A stretch of 25,286 nucleotides of DNA, from the NCBI GenBank assembly GCA_910578745.1, contig CAJTSN010000016.1, positions 1-25,286 of the forward strand. Direction: 5' to 3'. Position 1 is the first letter of the stretch; the number at the start of each line of letters is the position of its first letter. Made by a program: the position numbers and the translations under genes. Of the stretch, positions 1 through 7,748 are shown piece by piece. The notes beneath the pieces were generated by a model, which saw only the letters and a program-made list of their open reading frames with translations, did no database searches and was not told where the DNA came from. The stretch is from an uncultured Bacilli bacterium (GTDB lineage Bacteria; Bacillota_I; Bacilli_A; RF39; UBA660).

Positions 1-1
1 A

Positions 2-955
2 TTTGATTCTTACTATGTGCATTATGAAATGGATATGACAACAAAGAAATTTAAAACTTGTACATCACAAAAAGGATTTTTGGACAAATGCGATGGAACA
101 GGAGAAGTGAAGCCAGTAGATCCAAATGAACCAGAGGAACCAAAGGGAAATGCAGCGATTGAAATAGCAAAAGGAAAGACCTATCTGGCAACTGTTTATT
201 TTGATCCAACGGATGTAACAAAAATTTGTACTAAAGAACAGGCTTTAGCCAATTTGAATGAATTTGGAACACCGACAAATATAAAAACAGGTTGTATGAA
301 GTGGTATGTATATAAAGAGGACGAAGAAAATTATACAATGTTGCTTGATCATAACATGGGATCCATTGTGACATGGAATTCAATAAATGGTCCTGCAACC
401 GATTATCTTGTTAAACAGTATTTTGATGAGAATGCAATCGGTTGGGAGGAAAGTATAAAAAATACAGTACGCCTGATAAGCGCTGATGAAATTGCTGAAA
501 TTACAGGGGCAAGCCGAGAAGATACAATAAAGTGGAATGCTAAAAAACGTTATTCAGGCAAAGATATCAATATAGACAACCAAATTTCTAGATTCTATTT
601 AGATGGTAGTGGAACAAATTATGATGTAACAGATGGTTGGATGAAGCAAGTGGCAACGACCCCAGGTTCTAGTAAGTATGCTTGGCTTTATGATTATACA
701 AATGAGTGTACAGGTGCAACGAAAGAGTATGGGTGTAATCTAACAGATAATAATACTTATTCTTCTGCTATGGCGAAGAATCCAATAGATGGAAAAGTAA
801 ATGGGTATTGGACAAGTCAAAGTGCTATGGGATGTGGTTATAGTGCAGCATGGGCTGTCAATTATCAAGGAAGATTAGATACAGCACCTACAGACTTTCA
901 ACAATATGGTATACGGCCTGTAATTACCGTTTCAAAAGCGCTCTTCTTTTCTTAG
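2..955 (+). CDS. Surface or pilin-like protein, 3' part only
   Basis: The frame is open to the left edge, so the real N-terminus lies outside the window; the GTG at 17 is only the first in-window start-like codon. The visible part is about 318 residues, acidic and rich in Asn, Thr and Tyr, with several Cys (CTSQKGFLDKC, ECTGATKEYGC). The last 100 residues, with GYWTSQSAMGCGYSAAWAVNYQGRL and then YGIRPVITVSK, resemble the C-terminal domain (DUF6273-like) found on pilin-like and lipoprotein surface proteins of gut Firmicutes, where the family ends in G(V/I)RPV. I infer an extracytoplasmic protein, possibly with a type IV pilin-type N-terminus, but the signal region is not visible. It ends in TAG, before the T-box region of the pheST operon. 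Exact function is unknown. Confidence 0.55.
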   Translation, partial: FDSYYVHYEMDMTTKKFKTCTSQKGFLDKCDGTGEVKPVDPNEPEEPKGNAAIEIAKGKTYLATVYFDPTDVTKICTKEQALANLNEFGTPTNIKTGCMKWYVYKEDEENYTMLLDHNMGSIVTWNSINGPATDYLVKQYFDENAIGWEESIKNTVRLISADEIAEITGASREDTIKWNAKKRYSGKDINIDNQISRFYLDGSGTNYDVTDGWMKQVATTPGSSKYAWLYDYTNECTGATKEYGCNLTDNNTYSSAMAKNPIDGKVNGYWTSQSAMGCGYSAAWAVNYQGRLDTAPTDFQQYGIRPVITVSKALFFS

Positions 956-1012
956 TCATAAGAGTCGCTTCTATTTATAATTTAAAAATAGAGGTATGTT
1001 ATATATTTATAT

Positions 1013-1038
1013 AAAAAAAGCTTTTCTTTTTTTTTAAA
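1013..1038 (+). terminator. Possible weak AT-only terminator
   Basis: An A-run, the AAAAAAAG / CTTTTTTT complement and a T-run follow the surface-protein gene. The stem is almost entirely A-U, so it may instead be an AT-rich stretch upstream of the T-box promoter. Confidence 0.3.
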
Positions 1039-1043
1039 TATGA

Positions 1044-1049
1044 TATACT
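1044..1049 (+). promoter_or_regulatory. Probable -10 box of the T-box operon
   Basis: TATACT lies just upstream of the T-box leader. The hexamer 17 bp upstream (CTTTTC) is a poor -35. It is placed here mainly because the leader RNA must start near 1055. Confidence 0.4.
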
Positions 1050-1054
1050 AAATA

Positions 1055-1266
1055 CATAAGTGAAAGGCCATGATGGAGAAATAGTAATAAATGTTTGTTT
1101 AGAAAGAGAACTTATCAAATGGTGGAAGATAGGGATAAACATGATTTTATGAATTCACCTCCTAGCTTGTAAAACGGTGATGCGTTATAATCCTTAAGAG
1201 TGTAAGTTATTACAAAGTAAGGTGGTACCGCGTGTAAGCACGTCCTTATAGAGGATGTATTTTTTT
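1055..1266 (+). promoter_or_regulatory. T-box riboswitch, Phe specifier (UUC)
   Basis: This is a tRNA-sensing leader. The T-box proper, AAGGTGGTACCGCG, is at 1219-1232 and would pair with the NCCA end of uncharged tRNA. In the Stem I region the sequence GAA-TTC-ACC at 1151-1159 gives TTC (1154-1156) as specifier, which reads phenylalanine and matches the downstream pheS and pheT. An intrinsic terminator stem follows: ACGTCCT (1240-1246) with AGGATGT (1252-1258), then a T-run ending at 1266. The antiterminator formed by the T-box would overlap this terminator. Uncharged tRNA-Phe is therefore expected to allow read-through into the hydrolase-pheST operon. Confidence 0.93.
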
Positions 1267-1279
1267 GTGAGGTGGATGT

Positions 1280-1990
1280 ATGAAAACAGTACTTTTTATT
1301 CATGGATTTTCAGCAAAGATGGAAGACAACATTTATCTATTAGAGTATTTAGAAAAGAAGAAAAATATTCGTATAAAAACATTTACTTTACCGGGACATA
1401 CAGAGCATGGTGTCGAAAAAATCACTTATGACAAATGGATAAAAAAAGCGGAGGAAGAATTACTTGAAACATTAAAAGAAACAAAAAAAGTCATTTTGAT
1501 TGGACACAGCATGGGAGGGGCAATCGCTACTATTTTAGCCGCTAAGTATCCACAGGTAGAAAAATTGATTTTAATTGCTCCTGCCTTTACCGTAGGAAGT
1601 CTTATTCAAAATAGGGAAGACATTAAAGATGTTGTTTTAAGAAAAAAGCATCCCTTTGGAACTGGATTTGAAGGAGTACTTCGAAAACTATTTACTGTTC
1701 CTTTTAGCGATTTAAAAGAAGTAAGAAAAATAGCCACTTTAGCGAATTCTATCTTAGTACAAGTAAAATGTCCTATCTTATTATTGCATGGAACCATTGA
1801 TCAAGTAGTGCCTATTTCTTCTAGTATAGAAATCTATGCCAAAATAAAAGGAGAAAAACAATTCACCATTTTAACAGATGTAAGACATCAAGTCTTTAAA
1901 AGTGAAAAAAAAGAGGAGATCGCAAAATACATTTATACCTATATTGTGGGAGGAATCCACTTTAAATTACGTAGGAAAGAACATATATAA
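1280..1990 (+). CDS. Alpha/beta hydrolase (esterase/lipase-like)
   Basis: This 236-residue cytoplasmic alpha/beta hydrolase has a visible catalytic triad: the nucleophile elbow GHSMGG with Ser77, an Asp in GTIDQVVP at about 174, and a His in DVRHQVF at about 203. The HGF motif after the first strand (residues 8-10) would form the oxyanion hole. It resembles carboxylesterase/monoacylglycerol-lipase-like proteins; the substrate is unknown. The start is supported by GAGGTGG a few bases upstream. It sits directly behind the Phe T-box and 13 nt before pheS, so it should be induced with phenylalanyl-tRNA synthetase when Phe-tRNA charging falls. That is an unusual position for a hydrolase. There is no signal peptide or membrane segment. 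Confidence 0.85.
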   Translation: MKTVLFIHGFSAKMEDNIYLLEYLEKKKNIRIKTFTLPGHTEHGVEKITYDKWIKKAEEELLETLKETKKVILIGHSMGGAIATILAAKYPQVEKLILIAPAFTVGSLIQNREDIKDVVLRKKHPFGTGFEGVLRKLFTVPFSDLKEVRKIATLANSILVQVKCPILLLHGTIDQVVPISSSIEIYAKIKGEKQFTILTDVRHQVFKSEKKEEIAKYIYTYIVGGIHFKLRRKEHI

Positions 1991-2003
1991 AGGAGAAAAA
2001 ATT

Positions 2004-3059
2004 ATGAATGAAAAGAAAGAACAATTAAAAAAAGAATTAAAAGAAGCTATTGCTAACATTACAGAAATAAATGCTTTAAATGAAGTAAAAGTAGAATATT
2101 TAGGAAAAAAGGGAAAAATTACAGAACTTTCGAATACTCTAAGAGAAATGAGTATAGAAGAAAAAAAAGAATTTGGAAAACTATTAAATGAGTTAAAAGA
2201 AGAATCTACGACTTTAATCGAAGAAAAAAGAAAGCAGATAGAAGAGAAAATCTTAAATAAAAAGTTAGAGAGTGAAAAAATAGATATTAGTTTACCTGCT
2301 GTTACCATTCCTGTTGGAAGTCCCAATATTTTAGAAAGAATGATTGAGGAAGTGGAAGAAGTATTTATGTCTATGGGTTATGATGTGGTAGATGGACCAG
2401 AAATTGAAGAAGATAAATATAATTTTGAGTTGTTGAATATTCCAAAGGGACACCCAGCAAGAGATGCACAAGATACTTTCTATATCAAGGAGGAAGAAAT
2501 TTTACTACGTAGTCAAACGAGTCCTGTGCAAGTCCGTACGATGTTGTCTAAAAAAGGAGAAGAGGCAGTTCGTATGATTTGCCCCGGAAAAACGTATAGA
2601 AGAGATGATGATGATGCAACCCATTCGCATCAATTTATGCAAATTGAAGGTCTTTTGGTTGACAAAGAAATTAGCTTATCCGATTTAAAAGGAACTTTTG
2701 ATATCATTGCCAAAAAATTATTTGGAGAGGACTGTAAAACACGGTTTCGTCCAAGTTATTACCAGTTTACAGAACCTTCCGTAGAAACAGATGTTTCTTG
2801 CTTTAAATGTAAAGGAGAAGGTTGTAGTTTATGTAAAAATACAGGTTGGATTACTGTGTCTGGAGCGGGTATGGTGCATCCAAATGTACTGAGAAATTGT
2901 GGCTATGATCCAACGATTTGGACAGGTTTTGCTTTTGGATTTGGGGCAGAGAGACTCGCTATGCTTAAATATGGAATTCAGGATGTTCGTACATTTTATA
3001 ATACAGATTTAAGAGAACTAAAAGCATTTGATAGAAAGGAGATGGAATCGAATGATTAG
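2004..3059 (+). CDS. pheS: Phenylalanyl-tRNA synthetase alpha subunit
   Basis: Catalytic subunit of the alpha2-beta2 phenylalanyl-tRNA synthetase, which joins Phe to tRNA-Phe using ATP. It is 351 residues from the ATG at 2004, which has AAAGGAG 8-13 nt upstream; a longer in-frame reading from 1902 would overlap the hydrolase gene and is rejected. Order: an N-terminal Lys/Glu-rich coiled coil (residues 1-85) that contacts tRNA, then the class II core. Motif 2 is seen around CPGKTYRRDDDDATHSHQF and motif 3 around GFGAERLAMLKYG. A four-Cys cluster (CFKCKGEGCSLC) occurs in many Firmicute PheS proteins. It overlaps pheT by 8 nt, so the two are translationally coupled, and it lies under the Phe T-box. 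Confidence 0.97.
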   Translation: MNEKKEQLKKELKEAIANITEINALNEVKVEYLGKKGKITELSNTLREMSIEEKKEFGKLLNELKEESTTLIEEKRKQIEEKILNKKLESEKIDISLPAVTIPVGSPNILERMIEEVEEVFMSMGYDVVDGPEIEEDKYNFELLNIPKGHPARDAQDTFYIKEEEILLRSQTSPVQVRTMLSKKGEEAVRMICPGKTYRRDDDDATHSHQFMQIEGLLVDKEISLSDLKGTFDIIAKKLFGEDCKTRFRPSYYQFTEPSVETDVSCFKCKGEGCSLCKNTGWITVSGAGMVHPNVLRNCGYDPTIWTGFAFGFGAERLAMLKYGIQDVRTFYNTDLRELKAFDRKEMESND

Positions 3060-5424
3060 CTTAAATTGGGTAAAAGATTATATTGACTTAGAAGGAGAAG
3101 ATTTAAAAGAACTTGCGGTTAAAGTAACGAAGGCAGGCGTGAATATTGAGAAAGTTGTGACAAACGATAGCCGTCATTTGGTAATAGGAGAAGTTGTCGA
3201 ATGTTCTCCTCATACAGATAGTGATCACTTAAATGTATGCAAAGTAAATGATGGACATACGATTCACCAAATTGTTTGTGGCGCACCAAACGTTCGAACG
3301 GGTTTAAAGGTGATTGTAGCTTTACCGGGGGCTATTCTTCCGGGAAATTTTGAGATTAAAGCTGGAAAAATCCGTGGGGTCGAATCCAATGGTATGATTT
3401 GTGCTTTATTTGAACTTGGTTTAGAAGAAAAAACAGAAGAAAACTATAATAAAGGAATTGCAGAATTAGGTAGTGATGCTATCGTAGGAGAAAACCCATT
3501 CACTTATCTAGGACTTGATGATACTTTATATGAATTAGATGTACATAAACATCGAAATAATGACTGCTATTATCATATTGGTTTTGCTTATGAAATTGGA
3601 GCAATTCTAGGTAAACCTGTCACGCTTCCTGAATGTACTTATCAAAAAATCGATGAAAATATTACGGATCATTTTCAATTAAAAGTCGAAACGGAAAAAT
3701 GTCCTTACTATTTAGCAAAAATGGTAAAAGATATTAAAATAAAAGAATCTCCTGACTTTATTAAGAAAAGATTGGCATCTGCTGGAATGCGTTCTATTAA
3801 TAATGTGGTGGATATATCAAACTATGTCATGTTAGAATTTGGACAACCAATGCATTTTTTTGATAAAGATAAATTAGGAAATAAAATTGTGGTTCGTGAT
3901 GCCTTTGATTTAGAAGAAATCACAACATTAGACAATAAAAAGCGTGTATTAAGTAAAAAGGATATTGTGATTACCGATGGAGATAAACCCGTTTGTATTG
4001 CTGGAGTTATGGGTGGGTTAAATACAGATGTTGATGAAAGTACGAAGAGTATTTTAATTGAAAGCGCTATTTTTGATGCGGTCAGTATTCGTTATACCGC
4101 AAGCCATTTAAATTTAAAAAGTGAAGCCAGTATTCGTTATGGAAAAGGTTTAAATTATGAATATACTTTAATGGCAATCAATCGAGCATGCCATCTTTTA
4201 GAAAAATATGCCGATGCGAAAATCTTAACGGGTATGGTTGTTCATGATACGATTGATAAAACACCTAAGACAGTTACATTTAAGGCCAGTGAAGTGAATA
4301 AGCTATTAGGAATAACAATTCAAAATCAGGATATGGAAAAAGAATTAGATAAATTAGGTTTTCCTTATGTTCTAAAAGACGATACCTTCTCTGTCACCAT
4401 TCCAAACAGACGTTTGGATATGGAGGAGAATGTTGCCGATATAGCTGAAGAAATTGGAAGACTTTATGGATACCATAATTTAAAGTCTACCTTACCAAAA
4501 GTAACGACAAGAAGAGGCGTATATGTTGGGGATGTTTTTTATAGAAAAGCTGTATCAAAGCGTCTTCGTACCCTTGGATTAAATGAGGTAAAAACGTATA
4601 CACTAACGTCACCAGAAATGTCTTCCTTATTTCAGTACCAAACAGAAGGAAATATTCTACTACCAAATCCAATGAGTGTAGATAAATCTGTGATTCGAAC
4701 ATCTATTTTGCCATCCCTAATAAACGTCTATGATTATAACAATGCTAGAAAAGTAAAAGACATTCTTATTTATGAAATCAGTAAAGTATATGATAAAAAT
4801 TATAAGGAAGAATTAAAAGTAGCTGCTTTAATGAAAGGAAATTATTTAGTAAATGAATGGCACCAAAATAGTAAAGTTGATTTTTATTTAATCAAAGGAA
4901 TCATTGAAAATATTTTTTGCTACTTAGGCTTTAAAAATCGTTATAGTTTTGAGGTTACCAATTTAAAAGACATGCATCCCGGTATGAGTGCTGAGATTTT
5001 CGTGGACCGAGAACCAATTGGATTTCTTGGAAGGGTGCATCCAACTTTAAAAAAGGATGAAATCTATGTGTTTGAATTTAATCTAAGTAAATTAACCGAA
5101 AAAAACGTAAAACCATTAAAATTTAAGGAAGCACCAAAATATCCAGAAGTTAAAAAAGATTGCGCTTTTGTTGTAGAGAAAGATACACCGTCAGAAACGA
5201 TTGAAAAAACAATTAAGAGTGCTGGTGGAAGACTCCTTACAAATATCGAGGTTTTTGATGTGTATACAGGAGAGAATGTACTCGAAAATCAAAAATCAAT
5301 TGCTTATTCTTTAACGTTTGCTGATCCAAGCAAAACGTTAACCGATGAAGAAGTGAATGTACTATTTAAACAGATTATTAAAAAAGTAGAAGAAACAGAA
5401 AAAGCGGTTTTACGAGATAAATAG
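3052..5424 (+). CDS. pheT: Phenylalanyl-tRNA synthetase beta subunit
   Basis: Partner of PheS; it carries editing of mischarged Tyr-tRNA-Phe and tRNA binding. It is 790 residues from the ATG at 3052, which has AGGAGATGG upstream inside the pheS end; the in-frame start at 3028 is too deep in pheS. Domains in order: EMAP/Trbp-type tRNA-binding domain (about 40-150, with the hallmark LNVCKVNDG and VCGAPNVRTGLKV), B3/B4 editing region (about 210-390), B5 domain (about 400-475), an inactive class II core, and a C-terminal ferredoxin-fold anticodon-binding domain (last 90 residues, from KYPEVKKDCAFVV). Length is normal for bacterial PheT. It is the last gene of the T-box operon and is followed by a strong terminator. 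Confidence 0.97.
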   Translation: MISLNWVKDYIDLEGEDLKELAVKVTKAGVNIEKVVTNDSRHLVIGEVVECSPHTDSDHLNVCKVNDGHTIHQIVCGAPNVRTGLKVIVALPGAILPGNFEIKAGKIRGVESNGMICALFELGLEEKTEENYNKGIAELGSDAIVGENPFTYLGLDDTLYELDVHKHRNNDCYYHIGFAYEIGAILGKPVTLPECTYQKIDENITDHFQLKVETEKCPYYLAKMVKDIKIKESPDFIKKRLASAGMRSINNVVDISNYVMLEFGQPMHFFDKDKLGNKIVVRDAFDLEEITTLDNKKRVLSKKDIVITDGDKPVCIAGVMGGLNTDVDESTKSILIESAIFDAVSIRYTASHLNLKSEASIRYGKGLNYEYTLMAINRACHLLEKYADAKILTGMVVHDTIDKTPKTVTFKASEVNKLLGITIQNQDMEKELDKLGFPYVLKDDTFSVTIPNRRLDMEENVADIAEEIGRLYGYHNLKSTLPKVTTRRGVYVGDVFYRKAVSKRLRTLGLNEVKTYTLTSPEMSSLFQYQTEGNILLPNPMSVDKSVIRTSILPSLINVYDYNNARKVKDILIYEISKVYDKNYKEELKVAALMKGNYLVNEWHQNSKVDFYLIKGIIENIFCYLGFKNRYSFEVTNLKDMHPGMSAEIFVDREPIGFLGRVHPTLKKDEIYVFEFNLSKLTEKNVKPLKFKEAPKYPEVKKDCAFVVEKDTPSETIEKTIKSAGGRLLTNIEVFDVYTGENVLENQKSIAYSLTFADPSKTLTDEEVNVLFKQIIKKVEETEKAVLRDK

Positions 5425-5455
5425 TCTAGTTTTATTGATGAGTAAAGTTATTAAG

Positions 5456-5494
5456 AAAAGGTCATTGAAATTTGTTTTATATGACCTTTTTATT
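5456..5494 (+). terminator. Rho-independent terminator after pheT
   Basis: The stem AAAAGGTCAT pairs with ATGACCTTTT, with a 15-nt loop and a T-rich tail. Confidence 0.9.
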
Positions 5495-5518
5495 GTTTCT
5501 TATTTGTGAAGAGAAGCA

Positions 5519-5524
5519 TATAAT
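5519..5524 (+). promoter_or_regulatory. Possible -10 of the DUF5661 gene
   Basis: TATAAT lies 15 nt before the ATG at 5539. If used, the leader would be very short and translation might start at the in-frame ATG at 5548, which has GGTGA upstream. I found no convincing -35 box. Confidence 0.35.
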
Positions 5525-5538
5525 AAATTGGTGATTCA

Positions 5539-5802
5539 ATGTTTTGTATGAGAGATGCTCTATATGCGGCAAGTGTACTCCATGTTTCCTTTGAAGCGTT
5601 TACTCCCGAAGAGTTTTTAGATGGGATAAACATAGAACTAGAACATGGAACGATTCAGGAAAAAACAAACGTAACCAATGATGATTTAATTATGACCGCT
5701 AAGATTGCTTTAGCGCATTTAAACGAGTTTCCTAATTACTATAATAAAGAGTATGGGTTAAGAATTTTTGAACAATTTTTACAAGACAAACTTGTAAAAT
5801 AG
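5539..5802 (+). CDS. DUF5661 family protein
   Basis: A small soluble protein of 87 residues whose function is unknown. It matches my memory of the DUF5661 pattern: FTPEEFLDGINIELEHG, then NVTNDDLIMTAKIALAHLNEFPNYY. That signature (NVTNDD-IMT-KIALAHL-EFP-YY) covers almost the whole protein. The start is uncertain: ATG 5539 has little Shine-Dalgarno support and ATG 5548 is in frame three codons later. It is monocistronic, flanked by the pheT terminator and its own terminator. Cassette A has inserted immediately downstream of that terminator, so the gene itself is undamaged. Confidence 0.8.
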   Translation: MFCMRDALYAASVLHVSFEAFTPEEFLDGINIELEHGTIQEKTNVTNDDLIMTAKIALAHLNEFPNYYNKEYGLRIFEQFLQDKLVK

Positions 5803-5816
5803 AAACGTTTATAAAG

Positions 5817-5846
5817 AACAAATCATGGTTATGGTTTGTTTTTATT
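5817..5846 (+). terminator. Terminator of the DUF5661 gene
   Basis: AACAAATCAT pairs with ATGGTTTGTT (one G-U), followed by a T-rich run. The run forms part of the TTTTT-N6-AAAAA left edge of cassette A. Confidence 0.85.
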
Positions 5847-5912
5847 TTGAAAAATTTAGTTATTATGTAATAAATCTTATTTTACAAGGAATTCCTACGA
5901 TATTATAATCGA

Positions 5913-5937
5913 TTTTACTAGAATTTACTACTTTATA
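5913..5937 (+). repeat. Left arm-type direct repeats of cassette A
   Basis: Two TTTACTA copies (TTTTACTAG, then AATTTACTACTTTATA). They match the left repeats of cassette B except for one missing base between the copies. Confidence 0.75.
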
Positions 5938-5952
5938 AATCGATATGATAAA

Positions 5953-5981
5953 TTGCTTTCTATAAAAAATGTTGTTATAAT
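5953..5981 (+). promoter_or_regulatory. Promoter of the MurF-like cargo gene
   Basis: A -35 TTGCTT at 5953-5958 and a -10 TATAAT at 5976-5981 with a 17-bp spacer, 42 nt before the start codon. Confidence 0.75.
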
Positions 5982-6022
5982 ACAATAAATATTTTATAAG
6001 TATTTAAATATGTGGAGGAATT

Positions 6023-7432
6023 ATGTTCAGTTTAAAAAATATAGAGGAAATAACAAATGGGAAAATTATAAATGGAAATTGTAGTCAACAAATAAAAAAA
6101 TACTCAACATCAAATACTAATTTTGATACAGGAATATTTTATGTTCCAATTATTTTTCAAAAGCAGAATAGAGAAAAAAACATAACTACTGCTGTTCGAA
6201 ATGGTGCAATAGGTTTTATGATTAATAAAAATTCAACTAACTATGAGGAGATTATAAATGAAGCAAAAAAAATAAATCCAACAATATGTATATTAGCTGT
6301 GGAAGATGTTAACTATGCGCTGTATAATTTAGGATTAAGAGCGCGAGAATTAAACGAATCAAAAGAAGTTATAGCAATTACAGGTAGTTATGGAAAATCC
6401 ACATTAACAAACTTAATCTCTAAAGTATTAGAAACTGAAATGAAAGTATTGTATGATTTTAATAATGATAATAATAATACGAAGTGGCATTTATCAAGAA
6501 TTCTTCAATATTTTGAAAATTATGATATAGCAGTTTTGGAACTTGGAACATCAAACTTTGGAGGAATAACACAAATGTCAAAGTTAGTAAAACCATCTAT
6601 AGCAGTTATTAATTCTATTGGGACTGCTCATATAAATAATTTTAAAACAAAGCAAAATATTTTAGAAGAAAAAATGCATGTTGTTGATTATATTAAAGAT
6701 AAAAAGATATTGTGCATAAATTCGGATGATGAATATTTAAAGAAAATTAAGAAAACAGATAAATATGATTTACTTACTTATAATGTATCTGAAGCATGGG
6801 ATATTAAAGAAACGGATAAAGGCATAGTCTTTACAACTAAGATTTATGGTAGAATAACCAATTTTTCATTAAATATATATGGGGTATATTTTGTTAGAAA
6901 TATAATTTTAGCAATAAAAATAGCAGAATTATATCATATAAAATATGAAAATATAGTGAAAGCCATAAATAATTTTAAACCCATAGATGGTAGATTTAAG
7001 ATATTAAGAAACAGTGAAAATATCACAGTGATTGATGATACATATAATTCTTGCTTTGAGTCTGTAATAAATGGACTTCAAATCGCAAGTAATATGCCAA
7101 ACAAAAGAAAAATAGCTGTTTTAGGAACAATTGGGTCAGGCGCTAATGGAAAGGATGATACTTCATTAGTTCATGAACATGTTGGAGAATATTTCAAAAA
7201 TTTGTATTTTGATTATTTATATCTTATAGGAGATTATACTAAACATACTTATAAAACTGCTTTAAAGTATTTTTCACAGCAAAATATAAAGAGGTTTAAA
7301 GATAAAAGTACTCTTTTGCAAGAATTAATTAATATTATAAATAGCAATGATTTAGTTTATTTAAAAGATGCAGGATTACAAGAGTTTGAAATTCTAGTAT
7401 GCAAATTGAAAGAAAAATACAATTTAATTTAA
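6023..7432 (+). CDS. Divergent MurF-like Mur ligase, cassette cargo
   Basis: This 469-residue protein has the three-domain plan of Mur ligases and is closest to MurF: an N-terminal substrate domain (1-110), a central ATPase domain and a C-terminal Rossmann-like domain. The P-loop is AITGSYGKST (119-127), where most Mur ligases have G(T/S)xGKT(T/S). Other landmarks are VLELGTSNFGGI, NSIGTAHINNF and VIDDTYNS, all MurF-like. The usual late KGSR motif reads KDAG here. Family chemistry is ATP-driven amide bond formation between a carboxylate and an amino acid or dipeptide; the substrate is not evident. GGAGG precedes ATG 6023. It is the only cargo of cassette A and is more AT-rich than pheST, consistent with transfer. 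It may modify the wall precursor or another glycopeptide. Confidence 0.75.
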   Translation: MFSLKNIEEITNGKIINGNCSQQIKKYSTSNTNFDTGIFYVPIIFQKQNREKNITTAVRNGAIGFMINKNSTNYEEIINEAKKINPTICILAVEDVNYALYNLGLRARELNESKEVIAITGSYGKSTLTNLISKVLETEMKVLYDFNNDNNNTKWHLSRILQYFENYDIAVLELGTSNFGGITQMSKLVKPSIAVINSIGTAHINNFKTKQNILEEKMHVVDYIKDKKILCINSDDEYLKKIKKTDKYDLLTYNVSEAWDIKETDKGIVFTTKIYGRITNFSLNIYGVYFVRNIILAIKIAELYHIKYENIVKAINNFKPIDGRFKILRNSENITVIDDTYNSCFESVINGLQIASNMPNKRKIAVLGTIGSGANGKDDTSLVHEHVGEYFKNLYFDYLYLIGDYTKHTYKTALKYFSQQNIKRFKDKSTLLQELINIINSNDLVYLKDAGLQEFEILVCKLKEKYNLI

Positions 7433-7480
7433 TTGCTCTAAAATATTAATAAATTTCTTTAAAATAATTTGTTATTAATA

Positions 7481-7570
7481 TGCTACGTGCTTCATGCTAC
7501 ATAATAAGGGTAATATTAACTTTATTATGGCTAAGACTAGTGATGTAGCCACTAGTCTCCACTCATAAGT
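7481..7570 (+). repeat. Conserved hairpin element, copy A
   Basis: This 90-nt segment, 48 nt after the MurF-like stop, is largely conserved with 22479-22570. It starts with a direct repeat (GCTAC, then CTTCAT, then GCTAC). A hairpin follows (CATAATAA pairing with TTATTATG), then a second one (AGACTAGTG with CACTAGTCT, loop ATGTAGC), and it ends CTCATAAGT. The second stem differs in sequence between the copies but still pairs, so the fold appears to be selected. The loop ATGTAGC can also pair with the upstream GCTACAT. It could be a transfer origin for mobilisation in trans or a structured 3' RNA; neither is proven. Confidence 0.7.
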
Positions 7571-7609
7571 GTAGACTTTAAAACTAATAATACAAACAAA
7601 TTGATAAAA

Positions 7610-7748
7610 TTTACTACTTTTTTACTACTTTTGAAAGCAAAAATATAAGAAATTATAAAAATATATGTGAACATATTCCAAAATTAAAAATGTCGTAAGC
7701 ACTTATAAATAAAGGTTATAACGATATTTAAGAACTTATAAAAAATAC
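7610..7748 (+). repeat. Right end of cassette A with arm-type repeats
   Basis: Two TTTACTAC copies (TTTACTACTTT, then TTTACTACTTTTGAAAG) are followed by about 110 bp conserved with the right end of cassette B, including AGAAATTATAA, AAAAATGTC and CACTTATAAAT. I see no gene in 7432-7800; the stretch holds this element and the hairpin at 7481. Confidence 0.7.

Noticed and set aside
1902..2003. Longer N-terminus of pheS
   Set aside because: The extra 34 residues overlap the hydrolase gene, are not PheS-like, and the ATG at 2004 has a clear ribosome site.
7481..7570. Integron attC site
   Set aside because: Position after the cargo gene and a folded structure are suggestive, but I could not find the R (GTTRRRY) and complementary core boxes, and the flanking repeats fit a Tn916-type integrase better.
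7611..7745. Remnant coding frame in the cassette right ends (FTTFES-N-RNY-N)
   Set aside because: A similar short reading occurs in both copies, but stops follow at once and the conserved bases are explained by recombination-site function.
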